Assembly: GCF_900109655.1 (NCBI RefSeq)
Contig: NZ_FOAT01000004.1
Span: forward strand, 1-64,000
DNA from: Hominimerdicola alba
Lineage (GTDB): Bacteria; Bacillota; Clostridia; Oscillospirales; Ruminococcaceae
Reading direction: 5' to 3'
DNA length: 64,000 bases
Shown here piece after piece: positions 16,018 to 24,542 of this stretch; the stretch's first letter is position 1; every line of letters begins with the position of its first letter. The notes beneath the pieces are model-generated. The model saw only the letters and a list, made by a program, of their open reading frames with translations, was not told the origin of the DNA and did no database searches. A program made the translations under genes and the position numbers.

Positions 16018-18099
16018 TTGAAAAAGTTTGACAGTACCAAGATCAAGAATATTGCCGTTGCAGGTCACGCAGGGTCAGGAAAGACCTCACTGACAGAGGC
16101 TTTGTTATATAAGAGCGGAACAGTTGACAGACTTGGCAAAGTGCTTGAAGGCACAACGGTTTCGGACTACACTGCCGACGAGATAAAGAGAAAGTGTTCT
16201 GTATACACTTCCCTTTCAGTTATGGAAACAAGCGATCTGAAAGTTAACCTTCTGGATACTCCCGGTCTGTTCGATTATGAGAGCGGCATGGTCGAGGGCA
16301 TATATGCAAGCGGCTGTGTGCTGATAACCGTTTCTGCGAAGTCGGGCGTTAAAGTCGGCACTCACAAGGCCTATGAGTGCGCTAAGAAATTCGGCAAGCC
16401 CACAATGTTCGTAGTAACCAAGATAGACGATGAAAATGCTAACTTCAACAACGTGCTGACACAGCTCAAGAGCGAATTCGGTCCTACGGTGTGCCCTGTT
16501 GTTGTACCTGTTATTGCTGACAGAAAGATAGTTTCTTATATAAATCTCATCGAAATGAAAGCATATAAATACGAAGACGGCAAGGCTGTTGAAACAGATA
16601 TGCCCACAGCTGAAGTATCGGAGAAAATGGAATACCGTATCGACGGTCTGATCGAGGCTGTATCCGAAGCTGTGGCTGAGACAGATGAGGAGCTGATGGA
16701 TAAGTTCTTCTCGGGCGAATCATTCACACAGAAAGAGCTGATAGACGGTATACACAGAGGTATGAATGCGGGTGTTATCACTCCTGTTACCTGCGTATCT
16801 TCAACTGATCTTTCCGGCGTTGATATGCTTCTGAAAGAGATCGACCTGCTGCTGCCTCCTCCCTCCGAGAAGGATGCTATGGTGGGTGAGACTGCTAACG
16901 GCGACACCATCGAAGTTGAGTGCAAGGAGAGCGATCCTCTGGCAGCATTTGTATTCAAGACAGTTGCCGATCCTTTCGTAGGCAAGATGTCATTCATCAA
17001 GGTGTTTGCAGGTGTTCTGAAGCCAAATATGGAAGTTGTAAATGCTACCACTGGCAATACAGAAAAGGTCGGCAAGCTTATGACCCTTGTGGGCAAGAAG
17101 CAGATAGACATTACAGAAGCAGGCGCAGGCGACATTGTTGTTGCAAGCAAGATGAATGTCAACACCAACGACACCATCTGCGACAGCAGCAGGGTTGTAA
17201 AGTTTGAAGCGATCGAGTTCCCGAAGCCTTGCTACAAGATGGCTGTAAAGGCTAAGAAACAGGGTGATGAGAGCAAGATATCCGCGGCTATCGCTAGACT
17301 TCTTGAAGAAGACCTGACCCTCAATTACGAGATGGATACTGCTACTAACGAGATGATACTCTCCACACTGGGCGGACTGCATCTGGATTCAGTACAGGGC
17401 AGATTGAAGAGCGATTTCGGTGTTGATATGGAAGTTGCGGCTCCCAGAATAAGCTACCGCGAGACTATCCGCAAGAAAGTCAAGGTACAGGGCAGACACA
17501 AGAAGCAGTCCGGCGGACACGGTCAGTACGGTGACGTTTGGATAGAGTTCGAGCCTTGTGTATCAGACGAACTGATATTCGAGGAGAAGGTATTCGGCGG
17601 TGCTGTGCCCAAGAACTTCTTCCCCGCGGTTGAAAAGGGCTTACAGGAGAGCGTAAAGAAGGGCGTTCTGGCAGGCTTCCCTGTTGTGGGTCTGAAAGCT
17701 ATACTGGTGGACGGTTCGTACCACCCCGTTGACTCTTCTGAAATGGCGTTCAAGATGGCGGCATCAATCGCATACAAGGAAGGTCTGAGACAGGCTGAGC
17801 CTATACTGCTCGAACCTATCGGTGCACTGAATGTTATCGTACCCGATGACAACACAGGCGACATGATGGGCGAGTTGAACAAGCGCCGCGGCAGAGTTCT
17901 CGGCATGAACCCCACAGATAAGCATGGTCTTACCGAGATAGTTGCAGAAGTTCCCATGGCAGAGATGCAGGACTTCACACTGACCCTGAGACAGATGACC
18001 CAGGGCAGAGGTTCATTCACATTTGAAAAGGTGAGATACGAGCCCCTTCCCGCTAATCTTGTGGCTGATGTTATTGCTAAGAATGCAGTTAATGATTAA
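16018..18099 (+). CDS. Elongation factor G-like translational GTPase
   Basis: A 693-residue cytosolic GTPase with the five-domain layout of EF-G. The P-loop is GHAGSGKT, switch II DTPG, and the base-recognition motif is TKID instead of NKxD. Domain IV carries the RHKKQSGGHGQYGDVW segment. Length is like EF-G, but the divergent G4 motif and G1 loop place it with the EF-G-like (type 2) paralogues, not the main fusA. The start is TTG at 16018, with AGGAGCG 8-9 bases upstream; no ATG is available near the conserved N-terminus. It stands alone, followed by a repeat element. EF-G2-type members are poorly understood; ribosome recycling or stress translation has been suggested. Confidence 0.88.
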   Translation: MKKFDSTKIKNIAVAGHAGSGKTSLTEALLYKSGTVDRLGKVLEGTTVSDYTADEIKRKCSVYTSLSVMETSDLKVNLLDTPGLFDYESGMVEGIYASGCVLITVSAKSGVKVGTHKAYECAKKFGKPTMFVVTKIDDENANFNNVLTQLKSEFGPTVCPVVVPVIADRKIVSYINLIEMKAYKYEDGKAVETDMPTAEVSEKMEYRIDGLIEAVSEAVAETDEELMDKFFSGESFTQKELIDGIHRGMNAGVITPVTCVSSTDLSGVDMLLKEIDLLLPPPSEKDAMVGETANGDTIEVECKESDPLAAFVFKTVADPFVGKMSFIKVFAGVLKPNMEVVNATTGNTEKVGKLMTLVGKKQIDITEAGAGDIVVASKMNVNTNDTICDSSRVVKFEAIEFPKPCYKMAVKAKKQGDESKISAAIARLLEEDLTLNYEMDTATNEMILSTLGGLHLDSVQGRLKSDFGVDMEVAAPRISYRETIRKKVKVQGRHKKQSGGHGQYGDVWIEFEPCVSDELIFEEKVFGGAVPKNFFPAVEKGLQESVKKGVLAGFPVVGLKAILVDGSYHPVDSSEMAFKMAASIAYKEGLRQAEPILLEPIGALNVIVPDDNTGDMMGELNKRRGRVLGMNPTDKHGLTEIVAEVPMAEMQDFTLTLRQMTQGRGSFTFEKVRYEPLPANLVADVIAKNAVND

Positions 18100-18104
18100 T
18101 GGTT

Positions 18105-18430
18105 GATATAAAGAGCCGAAGATTTTTGGTCAAGCTTTTCGAAAGGCTTTCGGGATATTTGCACAGTCCTCAATCTCCAAGGCACACAACCAAAATGCAC
18201 AGCGAATAATAAGAGCATCAAAACTACCCGCTCATTCAAAAAGGCGCGGCAAAAAATTACAGAGCGTGGACAATACAAACGTCCACGCTCTTTCTATGTC
18301 CGTAAATCATTGCCGCGTAAAATCGACGGCGGTACGCCACTGCCGACGCAGTCGCTGTTAGTTGATTCCTCGATTCGAGAAACGAAGGGAGAAAACAAGC
18401 AAAGAAACACTGTTTGCCACCGACAACAAA
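18105..18430 (-). repeat. Dispersed repeat, copy 3 (inverted)
   Basis: Read on the minus strand this contains, in order, ACAGCGACTGCGTCGGC, CGCGGCAAT, the AGAGCGTGGACGTTTGTATT hairpin (18262-18292), GCCGCGCC and an AAGCCTTTCG-like tail, matching copies 1 and 2. It lies between the EF-G-like gene and the end of the McrB/SipW operon. It is more diverged than copies 1 and 2. Confidence 0.7.
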
Positions 18431-18441
18431 TCATAGCACGA

Positions 18442-18486
18442 AAAAACTGCCCCGAAGCACCATAAATGCTTCGAGGCAGTTTTTAT
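18442..18486 (-). terminator. Bidirectional terminator after the McrB/SipW operon
   Basis: AACTGCCxCGAAGCA and TGCTTCGAGGCAGTT form a stem of about 14 bp with a short loop, flanked by A-tract on the left and T-tract on the right, so it can terminate in both directions. Confidence 0.75.
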
Positions 18487-18510
18487 TAAATCCAACCATA
18501 TCAGAGATAT

Positions 18511-18735
18511 TTACAGCGAATTCAGCTTCTTCTGCAGTTCTATCATGTGATTTCTGCAAGCGGTGATCTCTCCAGTGTACTTGTTGAACCACTCAACGTC
18601 GTTTTCATCAGGCTCTTCCTGCAAAAGCACCGCCTGTACAAGCGCTGACTGCGATCTTGAACGCTTGCGCTCTATCTCCTCGATAGTCTGACGGCATATC
18701 TTTATCTCGCGTTTGAGCTTTCTCTTTTCATTCAT
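18511..18735 (-). CDS. Small coiled-coil hypothetical protein
   Basis: A 74-residue, highly charged protein predicted to be almost all helical, starting MNEKRKLKREIKICRQ and ending IELQKKLNSL, with heptad-like spacing of hydrophobic residues. No signal peptide or membrane helix. AGGAG lies 9 bases before the ATG at 18735, and the gene starts 12 bp after the stop of the preceding gene, so it is the last cistron of the six-gene operon. I do not recognise a family; a coiled-coil adaptor for the larger coiled-coil protein is a guess. Confidence 0.65.
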   Translation of the reverse strand: MNEKRKLKREIKICRQTIEEIERKRSRSQSALVQAVLLQEEPDENDVEWFNKYTGEITACRNHMIELQKKLNSL

Positions 18736-18747
18736 ATTTGACCACTC

Positions 18748-19203
18748 CTAATAACCTAATTTGTCCACAGAATCGACCACAGCCTGAGCTTCCTCATAGC
18801 CTTTGTCAAGGTCTGCGCCGATGTCATCAAAAGCCTGTTTCAGATCTTCAAGCTTAGTACCCATCTGCTCGGGATATTTTATCAGGCAGGTGTTTACCTC
18901 GTTGATGACTTTCTGCTCCTCGGCAAAACCTTCGTCGATCAGGAAAGCGTAGGAATTCGCACAGGTCACATAGCTCATTATACGCTTGTAACGGAGCTCC
19001 GTATCGCCCTCATTCAGAAGATAGGATTCTATCTCCTTGCTTGCATGGCTCAGCTCTACCTTGTACTGTTTCCTGTACGTTTCCTGAACGCGCTTGGTCT
19101 CGTCGATGTATAGTCCGATAAATACCAGAAGACCGATCAGTGTGATTATCCAGAGAATCAGAAATGTCAACACTCTACGTTTCAGTATCTTCTCTTGGTT
19201 CAT
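18748..19203 (-). CDS. Single-pass membrane protein of the McrB/SipW operon
   Basis: A 151-residue protein with a short basic N-terminus (MNQEKILKRR), one membrane helix at about residues 11-32 and an external or cytosolic acidic helical domain of about 115 residues. AGAGGTG precedes the ATG at 19203 inside the end of the upstream gene, with which it overlaps by 29 bp, implying coupled translation. Family not recognised. The single anchor and helical domain suggest a structural partner for the membrane complex encoded upstream. Confidence 0.7.
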   Translation of the reverse strand: MNQEKILKRRVLTFLILWIITLIGLLVFIGLYIDETKRVQETYRKQYKVELSHASKEIESYLLNEGDTELRYKRIMSYVTCANSYAFLIDEGFAEEQKVINEVNTCLIKYPEQMGTKLEDLKQAFDDIGADLDKGYEEAQAVVDSVDKLGY

Positions 19204-22129
19204 CAGCTGTCACCTCTTCCTCGGGCTGATAGTTTTCTTCTGCCAGCCTTTGTTTTTCTTTCTCGATAGCTTCTATGATAAGCTCCTGACGGCGATCCTC
19301 ATAGGATACCTTTTCTGCCTCACTGACTTTCTTGCCCAGCTTTGCAAGGCTTTTCAGTTCATAGATGAATACTGCAAATACAGGTATGATAACAAGTATC
19401 ATAAGCAGCTTTTTCGGACTCGCAAATGAGTTAACCCATATAAAGAACCTTGCCTTGCCTGTGTATTTTCCGACTATCCTGCCGGGTTTTACAGCTACGC
19501 TGTCCTCAATGGTATTTGCATCGCCCTTTGTTATAAAGGTACCGTCTTCCTGTATATCAACTATCCTGTGGGTCACAAGCATACCGTAGATGTCTGTCTG
19601 CTCGGAATAGAAAGATATGATATCGCCTTTGTGAAGCGACCTTGTATCTGTCTTTTCAACCACGATGTATTCACCAACGTTTATCGAAGGCTCCATACTT
19701 CCCGTGACGACTTTCAGTACGCTCTTTCCGAATACATCCACAGCCTTGTGCCTTGCCGCACATATCATCACATAAGCCGTGAAGATAATAGCCGCAATAA
19801 GTATGATGCTCGTGATGATGTTTGCCGCCCTGCGTATGCCGCTTTCGTCCTGTTCATTTTCATGACCGCCGTTCTGTATGCGGTCTATAAGATCAGCGGA
19901 CTTGTTCCTGCGCTTGTTTTCATTGATGTTTCGGCTTATCTCATTGATCTGCCTGCGCATCTTCTCGAAAATGCTTACATGGTACTCCTTATACAGACGC
20001 TTCATCTCGGTTTCGATAGCCTTCTGCTCTTCGGGAGTACGGTTAGGCGGGTTGTATACCGGCTTTGGCTTGCCTTTCATTTCAAGACGCTTGCGCTTCT
20101 TGAACTTTCGGTCTGCCAGCATTCTCATGAAGCGGTACTTGAAGGTGCGGGCATACTTTTTGTAGTATACCTCCATCTGGTTGCGCTTTTCCAGTTCTTC
20201 CTGTTTCTGGCGCTTCTTCGCTTCTTTCTCGTTGCGCCTGCGCTCGTAATCGGGATTATCTGTATATTTCGGGATTATGCTGAACCATATGACCAGAAGG
20301 TAGGTGATGAATCTCGGTATAACGTATATCGGATTCTTTGAGTACTCTTTGTATATTGTCCAAAACGGCTTGTTCTCGAAGTATTCTCGCTCCGCTTTGA
20401 GCCTTGCGGCACGTTCAGCTTCACGCCGTTCTTTTTCCTTTTGCTGCTGTTCCAGCTTGATCCTTGCAGCCACTGCACGGGGGTCTTCAAATTCAGCCGA
20501 ATTCTCTTCGTCTTCCTGCTCTTCCATAGCAGCTCTGACTTCTTCGACCTCTTCTTCCGTGACTTCCGCGTATGCCTGTTTCTGCAGTTCTTCCTCGCTG
20601 GGACCGCTGTTTATCTCTTCGCTGTCAAGACCCTCAGCCTCGCCCAGCTCGTTCCTCATCTTCGACTTGTTCAGGCTGATTCGCTCACGCTCGGCAGCCG
20701 CACGTTCTTCTTCCTCGCGGCGCTTGCGCTCTTCTTCTTCGCGCCTGCGCATATCTTCAAGACGTGCCTGTCTTTCGGCTTCCTCGGCCTGTCTGCGGCG
20801 TTCTTCCTCTTCCTGCTCACGCCGCTTCTGAGCCAGCATCTCTTCCAGTCTGCGGTCTTCTTCTTCGCGGCGCTTGCGTATCTTTTCCAGAGCTTCCGCC
20901 CTTGCCGCTTCGATGCGCCGCTGTTCTTCGATTCTTGCTTCTTCTTCAAGACGCTGCTGCTCGGCTTTCTGCCTTTCAGCCTCGCACTGTGCTATAAAGG
21001 CACGTTCGATATCGATAACATTATTTACCTCATCGAATACCAGTCTGATATCCGCAGGAAGTTCTTTTTTTACTTTGAATTCGCCCTCGGATGCCACGAA
21101 ACCCGCAACACCCTCGGCGTAAACATTGTAATCTCCCGAAAGTGAATTGCTGAACCGTTTAACGACCTTAGGCGCCGCTTTTTTCAGCTTCTGGGTCTTC
21201 AGCTCAGGGAGCTCTCTGCCCTTTTCGTCCGTATATGATCTGAAAAGCAGAAGATTGAGTATAACCAGCTTGTAGAAATCCTCAATGTAATTATCCTGAG
21301 GCTTCACTGCTGTATCCTCAACGTTTATCTCATAACCGACCTTTTCATACCCTACTATATACTGCCAAAGGGTAAGGCAGGCTTTGAGATCCACGTTTTT
21401 CATTATGGCATTTGTACGCATGATAGGCGGTCGCACAAAGGTATTTCCCAGCGCCTGACAAAGCTCCGAGCCTTTGTAGCCCTCGATTATCTTTTTAAGC
21501 TTTTCAACTCTCTGCCAGACCGTGTATCCGCTTTTATTGTAGCTGTCTAGGCTGGAAGTCGTTTCCAGCTTGACCTGTATCTTCATTTTTCCGCCCGCAC
21601 CGTCGTCTATGGAGGTATCATATCCCAATGTAAATACTTCCTCATCACGGGCGACCTGTGCGAGTTTTTCGTATCTTGTGGTAATGAATATGTAAAGCCT
21701 GTCAACAAGCGTGTTCACGAACTTGTTTTCGTAGGTCATAAGGCTTTCTTCCTTATGTACATTCAGTACCTTTGAAGGCGTGACCTTGCCTGTCTTTTTG
21801 TCGAAGCTCTGTATAAGGTCGGTGTGCTGTGCCAGATGTTTCACCGATTCAACGGTTATCTTCCTTGAAAGGGCTATGGGCACTATCTCCTCAACGTCTT
21901 CTATTGTACGCCTTGGGTTCCTCAGCACATTGTCCAGATGTACAAGCCCGTTCTCGATAGCCTCTACCCAGCTGACATCTATCGCCTTAGCCATGAGCTT
22001 TTTGTTCATCGCAAAGGTGTTCCTGCTCGAATGTAACAGGTTGTCCAGCGATCCGAAAAGCTCATCATCATCAAAAAGCCCCGTGGACTCTTTAAAATCC
22101 TCATACCACTTGCCGTACAAGCTATCCAA
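19175..22129 (-). CDS. DUF2357/McrC-like region + charged coiled coil + S26B signal peptidase fusion
   Basis: A protein of about 984 residues with an unusual build. Residues 1-350 resemble the DUF2357 region that partners McrB-like ATPases (TYENKFVNTLVDRLY, VRPPIMRTNAIMKN, then LTLWQYIVGYEKVGYE). Residues 380-550 are a very Glu/Arg-rich coiled coil. A hydrophobic segment near 615-635 and a basic linker follow. A membrane helix at about 775-797 leads into a SipW/ER-type signal peptidase domain with the Ser motif VTGSMEPS (about 813) and THRIV (about 853), then a second membrane helix and an acidic tail. I see no PD-(D/E)xK nuclease motif. The start is probably TTG at 22129, since AGGTGAGG precedes it; the ATG at 22150 lacks a ribosome site. 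Confidence 0.8.
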   Translation of the reverse strand: MDSLYGKWYEDFKESTGLFDDDELFGSLDNLLHSSRNTFAMNKKLMAKAIDVSWVEAIENGLVHLDNVLRNPRRTIEDVEEIVPIALSRKITVESVKHLAQHTDLIQSFDKKTGKVTPSKVLNVHKEESLMTYENKFVNTLVDRLYIFITTRYEKLAQVARDEEVFTLGYDTSIDDGAGGKMKIQVKLETTSSLDSYNKSGYTVWQRVEKLKKIIEGYKGSELCQALGNTFVRPPIMRTNAIMKNVDLKACLTLWQYIVGYEKVGYEINVEDTAVKPQDNYIEDFYKLVILNLLLFRSYTDEKGRELPELKTQKLKKAAPKVVKRFSNSLSGDYNVYAEGVAGFVASEGEFKVKKELPADIRLVFDEVNNVIDIERAFIAQCEAERQKAEQQRLEEEARIEEQRRIEAARAEALEKIRKRREEEDRRLEEMLAQKRREQEEEERRRQAEEAERQARLEDMRRREEEERKRREEEERAAAERERISLNKSKMRNELGEAEGLDSEEINSGPSEEELQKQAYAEVTEEEVEEVRAAMEEQEDEENSAEFEDPRAVAARIKLEQQQKEKERREAERAARLKAEREYFENKPFWTIYKEYSKNPIYVIPRFITYLLVIWFSIIPKYTDNPDYERRRNEKEAKKRQKQEELEKRNQMEVYYKKYARTFKYRFMRMLADRKFKKRKRLEMKGKPKPVYNPPNRTPEEQKAIETEMKRLYKEYHVSIFEKMRRQINEISRNINENKRRNKSADLIDRIQNGGHENEQDESGIRRAANIITSIILIAAIIFTAYVMICAARHKAVDVFGKSVLKVVTGSMEPSINVGEYIVVEKTDTRSLHKGDIISFYSEQTDIYGMLVTHRIVDIQEDGTFITKGDANTIEDSVAVKPGRIVGKYTGKARFFIWVNSFASPKKLLMILVIIPVFAVFIYELKSLAKLGKKVSEAEKVSYEDRRQELIIEAIEKEKQRLAEENYQPEEEVTADEPREDTET

Positions 22130-22193
22130 TCGCCTCACCTGCCTTTGCATGAATGATAATTAGTGACTGTGCAAAAAGTACGGGAATAAGCTG

Positions 22194-23783
22194 TCAGAAC
22201 AGCTTCTGCAGTCTTTCCAGATATTCGATGGATTCTTTCATCTTGTTCTTTCCGAAGGACTTGTTCATGTAGTTTACGAGCTCTCTCAGCTCATCTCTCA
22301 GCATCGCAAGGTTCAGCGATTCAAACTTTCTGAATATCTTGGTAGCCAGAACGTAGTCTACACCCTCCAGTTCCTCGCCGCCGCAAGCAACGTAAACAGG
22401 TACGAACAGACCCATCTGCTTAAGTATACGGTTACCGAAAGCCACACGCAGCTTTTCTATTACCCACAGGTCAAGCTGCTGTATCTTCTTGAGTGTATCC
22501 TGAGATATGGGGTATTTGTCGAATGCTTCCTTGAAAAGCTGATCCAGATGATCGAAGCCCAGGTCGATAGGACCTGTATCGGGGGCATCGAAAGGAACGC
22601 CCTTAGCGTCAAGGTTTATAGGCTGAGCACGGTCGTAAACCTTATCGGATATAGCGTATGTGGAGTCATCGTTGTTCGCTGTGCCGATGTACCATACGTT
22701 CTGGGGTATCTTCAGTTTGCCTCGGTTGAGGTTCACAGGGTCTGTGCTCCATACGTTAGGAACCAGGTCAAGTTCCCATTCATCGGCGTTCGGCATTTCA
22801 AGGATAGACAGCATCTCCGCGAAGTAGTACTCAACACGGGCGATGTTCATCTCATCGAGAAGCACCAGGTTGATATCGTTGTTGTAGCTTGAAGAGTATA
22901 TCCTTTTAAGAACTTCCGTCTCGTTGAAGTTCTTTGTGAATTCGTTGAAGTATCCGAAAAGTTCCGTTCTGTCACGCCATGAAGGCTGAACCGAAGCAAT
23001 GGTAGTATCATGCTGTAAAAACTTACCAAAAGAATAAGGAAGTGAAGTTTTACCTGTACCAGAGATACCCTGCAGGATGATAAGCTTTGTAGAAGCCATA
23101 CCTGCAATGAAAAGACGTATGGTCTTAGGCTCATAGAACAGGTGCATACGCGAGCAGGCAAAGTTCCTGTAGGTATCGCAAAGCTCTTCCAGCGTGATGC
23201 TGTTGTTGTACTCGGGGGGAGTGTAGGAACGGTAGAAGCTGTCCACTTCCATAAGTCTCGAGAATCTTCTGTCCGCCGTTTGTACAACACCGTCGTCCCC
23301 GGTCTCTCCGACCACTGCTACAGCACCTTCCGTGCCGCCTTCTGTTCCAAGTGCAGGTACCATACCCTCTGCACCCGCAAGAGACAGCGCGCCCGAAGTA
23401 GGTATGCCCATCTGTGCCACCTTCATCGCCATGATCTCGTCCTTTTCCTTCGTCATCTTAAGAACCTGTCTCTGCAGATCGGCGATCTCTTCCAGCAGAT
23501 CCTCGTTGCTGACGATGGAATGCCTGAACCTGACGTACTTTCTGATCGCCAGCACTATCATCAGACCCAGCAGCACAAACACGCCTGCCACCAGGATTAT
23601 CGCAAGTATAGACAATATCCAGCCCACCGCACCGAAATCGGTGGAATAGGTCTTGAATATCTGAATGTAATTCTTTATGTTGAAGATATGCTTTATGCCG
23701 TTCCAGAGCCCTTTGAAGATCATGGAAAAGCCTTTAAGCATCTCTGTCATAAATACAAAAAACCATTTGAGAAATCCTGTCAT
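22194..23783 (-). CDS. Membrane-anchored McrB-like AAA+ ATPase
   Basis: A 529-residue protein. A membrane-proximal N-terminus with one long hydrophobic helix (about residues 52-80) precedes a short coiled coil, a Gly/Glu-rich linker and an AAA+ domain from about residue 195. AAA motifs are GISGTGKT (Walker A), SWRDRTELFGYFN, LVLLDEMNIARVEYYF (Walker B) and GTANNDDSTYAISDKVYDRA (sensor region), all characteristic of the McrB/MoxR-like group. No DNA-recognition domain is visible at the N-terminus; the membrane anchor takes its place. AAGGAGAAAGG precedes the ATG. It lies 43-64 bp before the DUF2357 fusion, its expected partner. Confidence 0.85.
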   Translation of the reverse strand: MTGFLKWFFVFMTEMLKGFSMIFKGLWNGIKHIFNIKNYIQIFKTYSTDFGAVGWILSILAIILVAGVFVLLGLMIVLAIRKYVRFRHSIVSNEDLLEEIADLQRQVLKMTKEKDEIMAMKVAQMGIPTSGALSLAGAEGMVPALGTEGGTEGAVAVVGETGDDGVVQTADRRFSRLMEVDSFYRSYTPPEYNNSITLEELCDTYRNFACSRMHLFYEPKTIRLFIAGMASTKLIILQGISGTGKTSLPYSFGKFLQHDTTIASVQPSWRDRTELFGYFNEFTKNFNETEVLKRIYSSSYNNDINLVLLDEMNIARVEYYFAEMLSILEMPNADEWELDLVPNVWSTDPVNLNRGKLKIPQNVWYIGTANNDDSTYAISDKVYDRAQPINLDAKGVPFDAPDTGPIDLGFDHLDQLFKEAFDKYPISQDTLKKIQQLDLWVIEKLRVAFGNRILKQMGLFVPVYVACGGEELEGVDYVLATKIFRKFESLNLAMLRDELRELVNYMNKSFGKNKMKESIEYLERLQKLF

Positions 23784-23834
23784 AGCCTTTCTCCTTATCG
23801 ATTAGTAAGCTCAGCTTTCCCCGCTGTACTCGGT

Positions 23835-24524
23835 TTATTTCTCAGCTGCGGCGGACTTATCCTCGCCGCTTACGGACTGCTCAGCTTTTTTCTTGTTTTC
23901 TTCTTCCTGCTTTTGTGCCGCAAGGTATTCCTCGATAGCGCGCTTCTTGATCTCTTCCTCGTCTTCATCGGTAAGCTCAGGCTTTTTCAGCTCAACGAGT
24001 GTAACGATGAACTTGTAAAGCTCTACCAGGAAGAACACTGCCATAGGTATAACGATGCAGATAAAGAAACCTGTTTTCGTTCTCAGAAAGTTCATTACCT
24101 TGCCAAAGCCGCCAAGCTTGACATCTGTCCACTTGCCGATAACATCGTTGGCAGAAGCAGGTACTGTATCGTCCTGAGCATTGTTGTCGCCTCGTGTAAC
24201 GAAGCTTCTGGTATTGTCCAGTTCGTTTATCTCCACGATACGGTGGGTATTCTTTACTCTCTGACCGTCGATAATCGTCCAGAAAGTGATAACGTCACCT
24301 TTCTGAAGCGAGTATACGTCATCGACCTCTTTACAGATTATCAGGTCATCTTTCTGAAATGTGGGCTTCATGGAGTCCGATTCAACAGTCATGGGGATAT
24401 ATCCCAGCAGATTTGCCACACCGTTGTTTCTTCCCGATGAGAATACCATTATAGTTACCAGCAGTGCAAGGATAAGTATTATCCACACAAGAACGTTTGC
24501 AGTTATCTTAAGAACTTTTTTCAT
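23835..24524 (-). CDS. SipW-type signal peptidase I (S26B)
   Basis: A 229-residue membrane peptidase. Helix 1 spans residues 9-29, the catalytic serine is in ESDSMKPT (Ser51), and NTHRIVEI supplies His94 instead of the lysine used by common LepB-type enzymes. The following GDNN segment is also typical. A second membrane helix lies at about 150-170, and a Glu/Lys-rich cytosolic tail ends the chain. This SipW/ER-type class processes TasA-like biofilm fibre proteins and similar substrates. It sits 18 bp downstream of a TasA-like gene and upstream of the McrB-like ATPase gene in one operon. AGGAGAAAAG precedes the ATG. Confidence 0.88.
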   Translation of the reverse strand: MKKVLKITANVLVWIILILALLVTIMVFSSGRNNGVANLLGYIPMTVESDSMKPTFQKDDLIICKEVDDVYSLQKGDVITFWTIIDGQRVKNTHRIVEINELDNTRSFVTRGDNNAQDDTVPASANDVIGKWTDVKLGGFGKVMNFLRTKTGFFICIVIPMAVFFLVELYKFIVTLVELKKPELTDEDEEEIKKRAIEEYLAAQKQEEENKKKAEQSVSGEDKSAAAEK

Positions 24525-24542
24525 ATATCTTTTCTCCTAACA

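Noticed and set aside
23142-24440. 432-codon plus-strand frame
   Set aside because: It lies opposite the AAA+ ATPase and signal peptidase genes, both with full motifs; codon use and cysteine/histidine richness look like an antisense shadow.
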